The notes: generated by a model not told the origin, from the sequence alone. Counted from the first letter of the stretch, positions 1-5,902 are shown. The stretch is DNA of 8,094 bases from Ventricola sp051883735 (GCA_051883735.1 JBJEUH010000034.1:1-8094), one strand, 5' to 3'. Made by a program: numbers and translations.

Positions 1-818
1 AGCAGCTCCTTGACCTTGGGCGTGTGCAGGATCATCGTCGATTCAATCGCCAGATCGCAGTCCTCGCGCAGCAGCAGTTCAAAGTCCGGCTCGCTGTATT
101 TGCCCGCGAAGCGCATCGCTCCGCTCGCCATCGCCTGCCTTGCGCTGTCGATCGTCCATCCGTCCTCGCTCGTGCCGGACAGGCGGATACATGAAACCGC
201 ATCGATCGCATCAAAGAGCGCCATCGCGGAGCTCGCCGCCAGATAGATCGAGTCAAGCGGCTGATTGAGCACGACGATCGCGGGGTCAAGCCCCCCGGGC
301 GCTTCCTTCCCCTCCGGGACGACCAGATAGCGCGCGTCGTCCTTCACGTCGATGAGCGCATAACCGCCCGCATAGTAATCCACCGAGAAGCCCTCGGCAT
401 AGGCAAGCTCCATGCTCGATTCATGCGCAAGGCCCGCAAGCGCATCGCCTTCACCTGTGCCGATGAACAGCGTGTAGGCGATCTCATGCGCAGCGCTCAT
501 GGCCGTCGTCGTCGCGCCGAAGGTGACCGCCTCATCAAGCGGCACGGGCAGCGTAAAGACCGAGCGCCCGTCCTCGTGCTCCGCCGCAAACGTCTGACCA
601 TCCATCACGGCACGGGTATAATTCGGGCTGTCGAAGACGACGACGGCATACGCCTGTCCATCCTGCACAGTGACCTCGTCGCAGTGGATCGTGACGCGGC
701 CCGTTCCGCCCGTGATCGTCACGTACTCCGGCGCCACCGTCCCGTCTTCAAGCGCCAGCGCGCAGGCGGCAAAGCACAGCATAAGCGCCGCCCAGACCGC
801 CAGAATCCTCTTCATCAT
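1..818 (-). CDS. Secreted ABC transporter substrate-binding protein with N-terminal NEAT-like domain (3' end outside window)
   Basis: This reading frame is open from an ATG at 818 to the window edge (272 codons, no stop), so it is partial at its C-terminus. A GGAGG sits 8 nt before the start. Residues 1-22 form a signal peptide (MMKRILAVWAALMLCFAACA); the Cys at 19 is a possible but poor lipobox. Residues about 28-120 are beta-rich, with a VQDGQAYAVVVFDSPNY segment and a VFTLPVPLDEAVTFGATT segment that parallel the repeats in the upstream gene. From about residue 150 the protein resembles type III periplasmic-binding proteins of iron-siderophore/B12 transporters (BtuF/FepB-like): YALIDVKDDARYLVVP, then a hydrophobic VVLNQP strand and a SEDGWTIDSAR stretch. 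Its start lies 16 nt after the preceding stop, so it is co-transcribed. I infer that it captures a metal chelate, corrinoid or tetrapyrrole for an ABC importer encoded further left. The ligand cannot be told from sequence. Confidence 0.72.
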   Translation of the reverse strand, partial: MMKRILAVWAALMLCFAACALALEDGTVAPEYVTITGGTGRVTIHCDEVTVQDGQAYAVVVFDSPNYTRAVMDGQTFAAEHEDGRSVFTLPVPLDEAVTFGATTTAMSAAHEIAYTLFIGTGEGDALAGLAHESSMELAYAEGFSVDYYAGGYALIDVKDDARYLVVPEGKEAPGGLDPAIVVLNQPLDSIYLAASSAMALFDAIDAVSCIRLSGTSEDGWTIDSARQAMASGAMRFAGKYSEPDFELLLREDCDLAIESTMILHTPKVKEL

Positions 819-831
819 CCTGCTTTCCTCC
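815..831 (-). repeat. 17-nt duplicated translation start, copy 1
   Basis: The minus-strand sequence GGAGGAAAGCAGGATGA, which spans the ribosome site and start codon of the substrate-binding protein, is repeated exactly at 1632-1648 around the start of the preceding gene. Here its ATG is the first of two consecutive ATG codons. Confidence 0.85.
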
Positions 832-834
832 CGC

Positions 835-1635
835 TCACAGCGGCGCGAGCGTCGCAGAATCCAGGGTGATCGTGCGGTCATACCAGAGCTTCGTCTTCTC
901 GGAATAGGTCGCCACAGGCAGCGGCCTGTCCAGGGACGGCACCTCCATCACATAGGTGTATGCGCCCTGCGCATCCGGCACAGCCGCAATCCAGCCCGCC
1001 TCATCCGCGCGCGCGTCGCTGGCCAGCCCCGCATAGAGGTACGCAAAGCTGTTCTTCTGCGCGGTCAGCACGGCGGTCATCCGCCCGTCCCTGACATCAA
1101 GCACGCAGCCGGAGAAGCGCAGCAGGCCCGAATCCGTCGTGACCGACACCGCATACACACCATCCGGGGCGACGACGTCCGCCGTTTCCTCCTGTGCGGG
1201 CTCCGCCGCCGGCGCGTCATAGGGTATCATCGTGTCCGACTGGAAGACCAGCGTCCGGTCATACCAGCGCTCGTACTTGATGGAGTAGGCGGCCACCGCC
1301 AGCTCCTCGTCCAGCGCGGAAACCGGCAGGACAAACGTATGCCTGCCCTCGCTGTCCTCGCCATAGGGAATCCACGTCTCCCTCGGCGCGGCCGCGGCCT
1401 CTTCTGCAGTACCCGGATACAGATAGCCGTAGCCCTGCCCGCTGAGCGTCAGCACGGCCTGAAGCCCGCCGTCCCTGACGTCGAGCACGCATTTGACCAC
1501 GCGGAACATCGACGCATTGGAGGACACGCCGACCGTATAGCTCCCCTCTGTGGGGAGGGTCTGTGCAAGCGCGCCCGCAGCCGTCAGAAGCGCCGCTATC
1601 AGCAGCAGCGCCGCGCACCTCATGCTTCCCTTCAT
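835..1635 (-). CDS. Secreted protein with two tandem NEAT-like domains
   Basis: I chose the ATG at 1635 because it has GGAGG 8 nt upstream and opens a clear signal peptide; the frame is open further upstream but without such signals. The product is 266 aa. Residues 1-24 are a signal peptide ending in ALA, and the rest is two copies of one domain of about 108 residues (31-138 and 159-266) joined by an Ala/Glu/Pro-rich linker. Shared landmarks are G-(S/V)-Y-x-V at the start, CVLDVRDG in the middle, YLYxG, and a terminal WYDRT strand (residues 124-128 and 251-255). This order resembles NEAT heme-binding domains (TVKDGK, then VTLTL, then a Tyr-rich last strand), although the canonical YxxxY is replaced by WYDRT. 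That assignment is inference. There is no LPXTG motif or C-terminal membrane segment, so the protein is probably released or held by partners. It lies between an exported CbiK and a binding protein, suggesting capture or relay of a metal or tetrapyrrole ligand. Confidence 0.75.
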   Translation of the reverse strand: MKGSMRCAALLLIAALLTAAGALAQTLPTEGSYTVGVSSNASMFRVVKCVLDVRDGGLQAVLTLSGQGYGYLYPGTAEEAAAAPRETWIPYGEDSEGRHTFVLPVSALDEELAVAAYSIKYERWYDRTLVFQSDTMIPYDAPAAEPAQEETADVVAPDGVYAVSVTTDSGLLRFSGCVLDVRDGRMTAVLTAQKNSFAYLYAGLASDARADEAGWIAAVPDAQGAYTYVMEVPSLDRPLPVATYSEKTKLWYDRTITLDSATLAPL

Positions 1636-1648
1636 CCTGCTTTCCTCC
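1632..1648 (-). repeat. 17-nt duplicated translation start, copy 2
   Basis: Exact second copy of GGAGGAAAGCAGGATGA, here around the start of the two-domain NEAT-like gene. With the domain similarity, it suggests that the two adjacent genes arose by tandem duplication of a common ancestor including its ribosome site. Confidence 0.85.
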
Positions 1649-1666
1649 TGTCTGTCAAGGCAAAGA

Positions 1667-1688
1667 GGGCCGTGCGCCCGCACGGCCC
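1667..1688 (-). terminator. GC-rich hairpin after cbiK
   Basis: Perfect 9-bp stem (GGGCCGTGC with GCACGGCCC) and 4-nt loop, starting 9 nt after the cbiK stop and followed on the minus strand by TCTTTGCCTT, a weak T-rich tail. It sits between cbiK and the NEAT-like gene with no obvious promoter after it. It is therefore more likely a partial terminator or an RNA-stabilising structure that lowers downstream expression than a full stop. Confidence 0.6.
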
Positions 1689-1697
1689 CGGTCCTTC

Positions 1698-2564
1698 TCA
1701 AAGGCTGCCGCCCTCGAGCGCCTGCTGAACATGCTCGACGTAGATCGCCTGAATCGCCTCGTTCTGGCCCAGGCCCTCCAGCACGCATTCCACCTCGAAG
1801 CCCGCCTCCGTGAACACGGTCTTCCAGGAATCCTCCTCATCGCCCGCCATGTCGTTGTTGGCGTGATCGCCGGCGACGACCATCAGCGGCGCGAGGATCA
1901 CCTTTTTCGCGCCATAGGCCTGAACCTTGGCGAGCACCTGCTCCACGCGCGGATAGCCCTCCACCGTGCCGACAAACGCATTTTCATAGCCCTCGCTGTG
2001 CATCATGCTCTCCAGCTGGCTGTAGGTCGCATTGGCGTAGTGCTCCGTGCCGTGGCCCATGTACACCAGCGCCACTTCGTCAGAGCCGGCGTCCTCATGC
2101 TGCGAAAGCAGTGCGGCAATGACCTTCTCATAATCAGACTCACGGGTCAGCAGCGGCTGGCCCATCGCGAGCATCTCAAACTGTCCGGCGTAGGCGCTGA
2201 CCTCCCGAACCACGTCGTCGTATTCAAAGCCGTTCATTACGTGCGTGGGCTGCACGACGACCTTCTTCACGCCGTCGGCGATCAGGCGCTCCATGGCCTG
2301 CTCCACGTTGTCGATCTCAAGGCCGTCGCGCTCCCTGAGGATGTCGATGACAGTCTGCGCGGTAAACGCGCGGCGAACCTCGTAATCCGGATAAGCAGCC
2401 TGCACAGCCGCCTCCACTGCGCCGATGGTCACATCTCGGCTGTCGTTATAGCTGGTACCGAAGCTGACCATGAGGATCACGGGCTTTTGCTCCTGCGCGC
2501 CAGCCAAGCCGGCACAGCCGGCCATCAGCACGAGGGCAAGCAGAAACACAAGCATCTTTTTCAT
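1698..2564 (-). CDS. cbiK: Exported sirohydrochlorin cobaltochelatase (CbiK family)
   Basis: The 288-aa product aligns along its length with class II anaerobic cobaltochelatase CbiK, which inserts Co(II) into sirohydrochlorin in early anaerobic B12 synthesis. Family hallmarks are VSFGTSYNDSR (33-43), RAFTAQTVIDILRERDG (65-81), QPTHVMNGFEYDD (105-117), YMGHGTEH (168-175) and VAGDHANNDMAGDEEDSWK (230-248). Recalling the Salmonella CbiK sequence, His171 and His234 match its catalytic His145 and His207, and Glu114 matches its Glu89, so the active site looks intact. Unusually for a cobaltochelatase, it starts with a signal peptide (MKKMLVFLLALVLMAGCAGL). Cys17 follows Met-Ala-Gly, a near-lipobox; AGA at 21-23 is an alternative signal peptidase I site. 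Exported CbiK is known in Desulfovibrio (periplasmic CbiK-P, heme-binding). The start at 2564 has AAAGGA 9 nt upstream. It heads an operon controlled by a cobalamin riboswitch. Confidence 0.93.
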   Translation of the reverse strand: MKKMLVFLLALVLMAGCAGLAGAQEQKPVILMVSFGTSYNDSRDVTIGAVEAAVQAAYPDYEVRRAFTAQTVIDILRERDGLEIDNVEQAMERLIADGVKKVVVQPTHVMNGFEYDDVVREVSAYAGQFEMLAMGQPLLTRESDYEKVIAALLSQHEDAGSDEVALVYMGHGTEHYANATYSQLESMMHSEGYENAFVGTVEGYPRVEQVLAKVQAYGAKKVILAPLMVVAGDHANNDMAGDEEDSWKTVFTEAGFEVECVLEGLGQNEAIQAIYVEHVQQALEGGSL

Positions 2565-2682
2565 AGGGGTCGATCCTTTCTTTTTTGGGCGCTGCCCATA
2601 TCTATGAAAGCGCATTCTCCGTTTCACGGCCGGAGCCCGCGCTCCACAGTCCTTTCCGCCGGCAGCCGCCCTTTCTGCACAC

Positions 2683-2717
2683 AAAAAGGCGTCTGCCTTT
2701 CAAAAAAAGCAGACGCC
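2683..2717 (-). terminator. Intrinsic terminator of the cobalamin riboswitch (expression platform)
   Basis: Perfect 9-bp stem GGCGTCTGC/GCAGACGCC with a 12-nt loop, followed on the minus strand by TTTTTGTG. It lies about 75 nt after the B12 box and about 120 nt before the cbiK start, the position of a transcription-attenuation platform. A second small hairpin (AAAGCC/GGCTTT, 2732-2749) between the aptamer and the terminator may take part in the switch. I could not identify the antiterminator by eye. Confidence 0.85.
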
Positions 2718-2791
2718 GGACATACGCAAACAAAGCCATCACTGGCTTTCCCTGGCGACCCGCTTTCTTCGGAAGCTGTGCACCGGATGGT

Positions 2792-2970
2792 CTCAGCAGG
2801 TTTCCTGACTCGCGGATTATCGATTGGCTGCGCCTTCTCATGCCTTTGGCACAATGGACTATGCAGCCGCTCTCCCCGCTCACAGTGACCGGATCGTTCA
2901 GGTCTCGCACCTGATTCCCTTTTACCCAGACAGCGTTGCCCTACCGACATTGAACCTGCCTGGCACTGAG
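2792..2970 (-). promoter_or_regulatory. Cobalamin riboswitch aptamer
   Basis: On the minus strand the order of conserved elements is that of AdoCbl-type riboswitches: AAAAGGGAA followed by TCAGGT-GCGAG-ACCTGA (2898-2914 for the hairpin), then GGTCACTGTGAGCGGGGA, and finally the B12 box GAGTCAGGAAACCTGC (2796-2811). P1 closes by pairing GCAGGTT (2953-2959) with AACCTGC (2796-2802), and may extend through CTCA/TGAG. With the terminator that follows, it should switch off cbiK and the downstream secreted proteins when cobalamin is plentiful. Confidence 0.9.
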
Positions 2971-2996
2971 TATCCTTGTTATTCAATTTCGCGTAT

Positions 2997-3025
2997 AGTG
3001 TAGCCGATTTAGAGGAAGAAGTCAA
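2997..3025 (-). promoter_or_regulatory. Sigma-A promoter of the riboswitch-cbiK operon
   Basis: TTGACT (-35, 3020-3025), a 17-nt spacer and TACACT (-10, 2997-3002) place the transcription start near 2990, about 20 nt before the riboswitch. No promoter this good is seen elsewhere upstream of cbiK. The stretch from here to the hairpin at 3126 shows nothing else recognisable. Confidence 0.75.
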
Positions 3026-3125
3026 TCCGCTGCGAAAAAAATGTGCCTGTAAATCACTCGAAGCCTCCCTTTGTGAAAGAATGCCCTTCTCCTACGCAGT
3101 TTCTGCAGGTTTGCGCTTTTGGACA

Positions 3126-3155
3126 GAGAGCCTGCTTTGTCATCAGCAGGCTCTC
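3126..3155 (-). terminator. Hairpin after the KTR gene
   Basis: Perfect 11-bp stem (GAGAGCCTGCT with AGCAGGCTCTC) and an 8-nt loop. It starts 3 nt after the TGA of the frame-restored KTR reading frame, exactly where a terminator belongs, although the tail on the minus strand (TGTCCAAAAG) is not U-rich. The uncorrected KTR frame reads straight through this stem, which argues that the uncorrected frame is not the ancestral one. Confidence 0.65.
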
Positions 3156-3158
3156 CAT

Positions 3159-3327
3159 TCATGGACTTTTGATCGTGATATGTCTTTGGACAATATCGAC
3201 GACAATCTCTTTTACACTTTCTACAGTACAAGGGAAAGTTGATCATAAGCGTGTCTTCAAACACTTTCGTTCGCGTTTTTGCTCCGCATATCGGGCAGCA
3301 CAACCATTTCGATGTCTGCTGAGACAT
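3159..3327 (-). pseudogene. Cysteine-rich KTR domain protein, frameshifted
   Basis: The N-terminal part reads MSQQTSKWLCCPICGAKTRT, then FPLYCRKCK. This is the CPxCGxKTR...FPLYCxxCK zinc-ribbon-like signature of the KTR family (about 55-60 aa), small proteins common on conjugative and transposon-like elements of Bacillota. As it stands the frame continues to 101 aa with an unrelated Lys/Arg-rich tail. Shifting frame at the A-tract 3210-3213 instead gives KEIVVDIVQRHITIKSP and a stop at 3159-3161, close to the family's usual ending, followed by a hairpin. The simplest event is loss of two A residues. GGGGTGAGGT provides a ribosome site before the ATG at 3327. The gene begins 27 nt after the GLUG-protein stop, so they probably share a transcript. 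A base-calling error in the A-run remains possible. Confidence 0.78.
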
Positions 3328-3354
3328 GACACCTCACCCCAGGCTATAGATTCT

Positions 3355-4587
3355 TTACTGGTCAGCGCTTTCATACATGACCGAGGTCTCACCAACCGAA
3401 TCAGCCAACGGTTCGCCATTCAGCGAGACATCCGCCTCACAGCTTTCAATGACACTATTGGCTAAACGACCAACGACCGCACCGGGCGTGACAGCTCCGG
3501 TGATTTCGCCTGAAACAGAGCAATTGCTGATAGAAAATGCCGTCTCCTCGCCATAGTAATACAATCCAGTGCCAACCAAACCGCCAACATGGGTCGCGCC
3601 GGGGATATTCATCTTCACGATGATATGGCAATTGTCAATCACTGCGGGGTATTCAGTCGTTACGATGCCCTCCGTCTCGGCAACGATATTGCCGTCGGAG
3701 TGGGTACCGCTGTATCCGCACAGACCGCCGATAGCATGACCACCCTGTTCAGAAACAATCTCCACCTCTGCAGAGCAGTTGGTAATGCGATCCATCATTT
3801 CCAGGCATCCTGCAACTCCGCCGAGACCTACTGGCTCATTTCCTTCCGCAACGACCGTGCCTTTTGCCGTGCAGTGATCAATACTTCCGCCGAAGCTGCC
3901 ACCAATAATCAAACCGCCGCATTCAGCAACGTCAACCTGAATGATGCGGCCGGAGGAGAAATCGTTATCGCCCAGCACATGGATGGTGGTTCCCTCCACC
4001 GCACAGTTCAGAACTGCGCCCATCGATCCGCCTGCGATGCCGCCTATACAGTTGACACCTGCAATGTCATTTTCGCCGGTCAGGATCACGCCGTCAATTG
4101 TACCCATGTTGTAGCCCACTGCGCCGCCAATCGCCATGGAAAAGGTATCCGTGCAGCGCACATCGACGTTTTCCACCACCAGATTGCGGACTTCACCCAG
4201 ATTGATACCAAATACACCTGCGCCGCAGATAGCCGTGTCCGTGGTAAAGCGCACATTGGAGATTCTATGTCCCTGTCCGTCAAAGGTTCCGGCAAACATA
4301 ATGGACATGTCGCTCATGTTTTCCAGATCCATCCGGCCAATGGGCTGCCAGTCCATCTCCGCCGCGTCGATGTCAGTGGTCAGGACGATGCTCTGTCCAG
4401 CGTATCCGTCTGCGCTGCCGTCATTGACGCTGGCAGCGAAGGCCATAAGCTGTTCGACTGTTGCAATTTGGTAGGGGGTTTCTGCCGTACCGTTACCGCC
4501 TTCAAAGACGGATGGTTCCGCAACTGCTGCAATACCCAGCGTCAGCATCAGCACCAGAGTAGTAAGTGTCAAGATAAGTTTCTTCAT
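3355..4587 (-). CDS. Secreted GLUG-repeat (beta-helix-like) protein
   Basis: 410-aa product with a signal peptide (MKKLILTLTTLVLMLTLGIAAVAEP). Next comes the typical N-terminal module of GLUG/M26-type surface proteins: GGNGTAETPYQIATVEQL, LTTDID, WQPIG and FAGTFDGQGHRISNV. The rest is Gly/Cys-rich repeats of about 30-45 residues with IGGAVGYN, IGGIAGG, LGGVAGC, IGGLCGY and VGGLVGTG turns, alternating with NCxV/E strands, which suggests a right-handed beta-helix. There is no LPXTG, SLH or C-terminal membrane segment, and at 410 aa it is shorter than typical cell-wall adhesins of this type, so it may be a released or shortened form. The start at 4587 has AGGAGG 7 nt upstream. Adhesion or surface interaction is the usual guess for the family; no enzymatic motif is visible. 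Its base composition looks less GC-rich than the left-hand operon. Confidence 0.85.
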   Translation of the reverse strand: MKKLILTLTTLVLMLTLGIAAVAEPSVFEGGNGTAETPYQIATVEQLMAFAASVNDGSADGYAGQSIVLTTDIDAAEMDWQPIGRMDLENMSDMSIMFAGTFDGQGHRISNVRFTTDTAICGAGVFGINLGEVRNLVVENVDVRCTDTFSMAIGGAVGYNMGTIDGVILTGENDIAGVNCIGGIAGGSMGAVLNCAVEGTTIHVLGDNDFSSGRIIQVDVAECGGLIIGGSFGGSIDHCTAKGTVVAEGNEPVGLGGVAGCLEMMDRITNCSAEVEIVSEQGGHAIGGLCGYSGTHSDGNIVAETEGIVTTEYPAVIDNCHIIVKMNIPGATHVGGLVGTGLYYYGEETAFSISNCSVSGEITGAVTPGAVVGRLANSVIESCEADVSLNGEPLADSVGETSVMYESADQ

Positions 4588-4628
4588 GAGTATTCCTCCT
4601 TACGAATTGGTTTTGCATCGAATTTCCG

Positions 4629-4637
4629 AGTATAACA
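4629..4637 (-). promoter_or_regulatory. Extended -10 promoter of the GLUG gene
   Basis: TGTTATACT on the minus strand, a TGn-TATACT extended -10 element, lies about 40 nt before the GLUG start and just after the methyltransferase stop. The -35 region 17 nt upstream (CTGAAG) is poor, as is usual for extended -10 promoters. It lets the GLUG and KTR genes be expressed independently of the methyltransferase. Confidence 0.55.
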
Positions 4638-4658
4638 CCATGCCAAAATAGCTTCAGC

Positions 4659-5306
4659 TTACTTTTCCCTCCTGACGACACAGTGCAGCCTGAATCCCTT
4701 TCTGACTTCATAGGATTCCAGCCTGAGGCCGCTTGCTTTGCATAGACGCTCAATATCTTCCCTTGAATACACATGAACGTCCCCTTTGCGAAGGACCTTG
4801 TTGATGAACGGAATTTCAATATGGTTGAAAAACCACATCATCAGGGCACTGCTTGATGCCATATCCCGCAGAATGAACCTGCCTCCCGGACGGAGTACCC
4901 TGCGCAGGCTATGGAAGAATCTCTCAGGATTCGGATAATGGTGAAAGCTCATGGAGCAGGTAACCACATCAAAGCTGTTTGCCGCAAATGGCAGGTTTTC
5001 GCAGTCGCCCACCACAAAGCGTACCCCAATAAGCTTCTTTTTCCTGGCGGCCTCGATCATTTTTTCCGACAGGTCAAAACCGGTATAATGCTGATCAGGG
5101 CAATCCCTTTGGAGCATACTGAGCATCGCCCCCGTTCCGCAGCCTGCATCCAACAGATCAGCAAACGGTTCCTTCCTCACTTCAGCCAGTACGTCGGGAT
5201 AGTCCTTACGGCACATGTTATAGACGCTCGGGTCGTTATCGTCAAATTTCTCTGCCGCCTTGTCGAATTCCCTCAGCGACAGCTTTTTGTATTGCTCGCC
5301 GGTCAT
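4659..5306 (-). CDS. Class I SAM-dependent methyltransferase (UbiE/Methyltransf_11-like)
   Basis: 215 aa from the ATG at 5306. Motif I is LLDAGCGTGAM (51-61), the acidic end of strand 2 is GFDLSEKMIEAA (76-87), motif II is GDCENLPFAANSFDVV (100-115), and FHHYPNPERFFHSLRRVLRPGGRFILRDM (121-149) is the post-motif III helix and strand. This is the small-molecule/UbiE-type fold with a short helical N-terminal cap, and no substrate can be assigned. I prefer 5306 because GGGAG lies 10 nt upstream; the ATG at 5315 is in frame but only 1 nt from that site, and the frame is open to 5408 without better starts. I see no convincing promoter, so it may be read from the flavodoxin transcript past the hairpin at 5377-5412. 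Its company (GLUG and KTR genes) suggests accessory cargo. Confidence 0.85.
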   Translation of the reverse strand: MTGEQYKKLSLREFDKAAEKFDDNDPSVYNMCRKDYPDVLAEVRKEPFADLLDAGCGTGAMLSMLQRDCPDQHYTGFDLSEKMIEAARKKKLIGVRFVVGDCENLPFAANSFDVVTCSMSFHHYPNPERFFHSLRRVLRPGGRFILRDMASSSALMMWFFNHIEIPFINKVLRKGDVHVYSREDIERLCKASGLRLESYEVRKGFRLHCVVRREK

Positions 5307-5376
5307 CGTTTCCATACTCCCTTTCTCGCGCTGTCCATTGAAGCTTGCTTGCCGCCCTCTCCAAGCATGCGCATAT

Positions 5377-5412
5377 AGCAATGAGCCTGCATAACACATC
5401 AGGCTCATTGCT
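5377..5412 (-). terminator. Perfect 13-bp hairpin after flavodoxin
   Basis: AGCAATGAGCCTG pairs perfectly with CAGGCTCATTGCT around a 10-nt loop, 38 nt after the flavodoxin stop. The minus-strand continuation (ATATGCGCATG) lacks a U-tract, so it is not a textbook intrinsic terminator. It may protect the 3' end of the DUF3793-flavodoxin mRNA or act as a weak terminator before the methyltransferase. Confidence 0.55.
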
Positions 5413-5449
5413 GTTCACGATCTCTTTTTCATTTCCAGCACAGTCCGGC

Positions 5450-5872
5450 TTATGCGCCAAGCGCCGCTCCCAGCGCACGGCACTGCTCCAGCACGTCATC
5501 ATCCGGCGTCTCATGCGCCATCACGCTCTCCGCGGCCAGCGTGATTCCTGCGCCTGCACAGCGCTCCTCCCAGGTGCGCATCCATTCACCGTCGCCCCAT
5601 CCATAGGAGCCAAACAGTACGATGCGCTTACCGCCCAGCATGGGCTCACAGGCGGCAAACATCGGCTCGAATTCGCTTTCCTCGAGCGCTTCGGCACCCA
5701 TCGCCGGGCAGCCAAAGGCAATCGCGTCGAAATTCGTCGCCTTGCCCTCGTCAAACTCACCGCTGGTGAAAAGCGACACCTCCGCACCCGCATTCTTCGC
5801 GCCATCGCAGACAGCGCCCGCCATGGCCTCCGTGTTGCCGGTACCGCTCCAGTAAACCACTGCAATCTTCAT
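5450..5872 (-). CDS. Short-chain flavodoxin
   Basis: 140-aa flavodoxin, a cytoplasmic FMN electron carrier able to replace ferredoxin when iron is scarce. MKIAVVYWSGTGNTEAMA holds strand 1 and the FMN phosphate-binding loop (SGTGNT, residues 9-14). FDAIAFGCPAMGAEALEE carries the first isoalloxazine loop, and GKRIVLFGSYGWGDGEWM is the conserved GSYGWG strand and second loop. The length is that of the short-chain class (about 140 aa). AAGGA lies 7 nt before the ATG. It begins 30 nt after the DUF3793 stop, so the two form an operon; since that operon carries iron-box-like palindromes, iron-limited expression is likely. Confidence 0.95.
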   Translation of the reverse strand: MKIAVVYWSGTGNTEAMAGAVCDGAKNAGAEVSLFTSGEFDEGKATNFDAIAFGCPAMGAEALEESEFEPMFAACEPMLGGKRIVLFGSYGWGDGEWMRTWEERCAGAGITLAAESVMAHETPDDDVLEQCRALGAALGA

Positions 5873-5902
5873 ATCCGTATCCTTCTTTCTCTTTTTTATA
5901 TT

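Noticed and set aside
670..2888. Plus-strand open frames opposite the left-hand operon (670-1728 and 1563-2888)
   Set aside because: They are antisense shadows in GC-rich DNA, rich in Arg/His/Ala, crossing gene boundaries, the terminator and the riboswitch of the real minus-strand operon.
2602..3025. Minus-strand open frames of 102 and 133 codons overlapping the riboswitch
   Set aside because: They read through the cobalamin aptamer and its terminator, and the conserved RNA elements explain this sequence better than a protein.
3022..3158. C-terminal tail of the uncorrected 101-codon KTR frame
   Set aside because: The tail has no family similarity, crosses a perfect hairpin and overlaps the -35 of the cbiK promoter; a frameshift explains it better.
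3589..4635. Long plus-strand open frame (348 codons) opposite the GLUG gene
   Set aside because: It mirrors the GLUG gene, has no ribosome site or family resemblance, and the minus-strand protein has a signal peptide, repeats and a good start.
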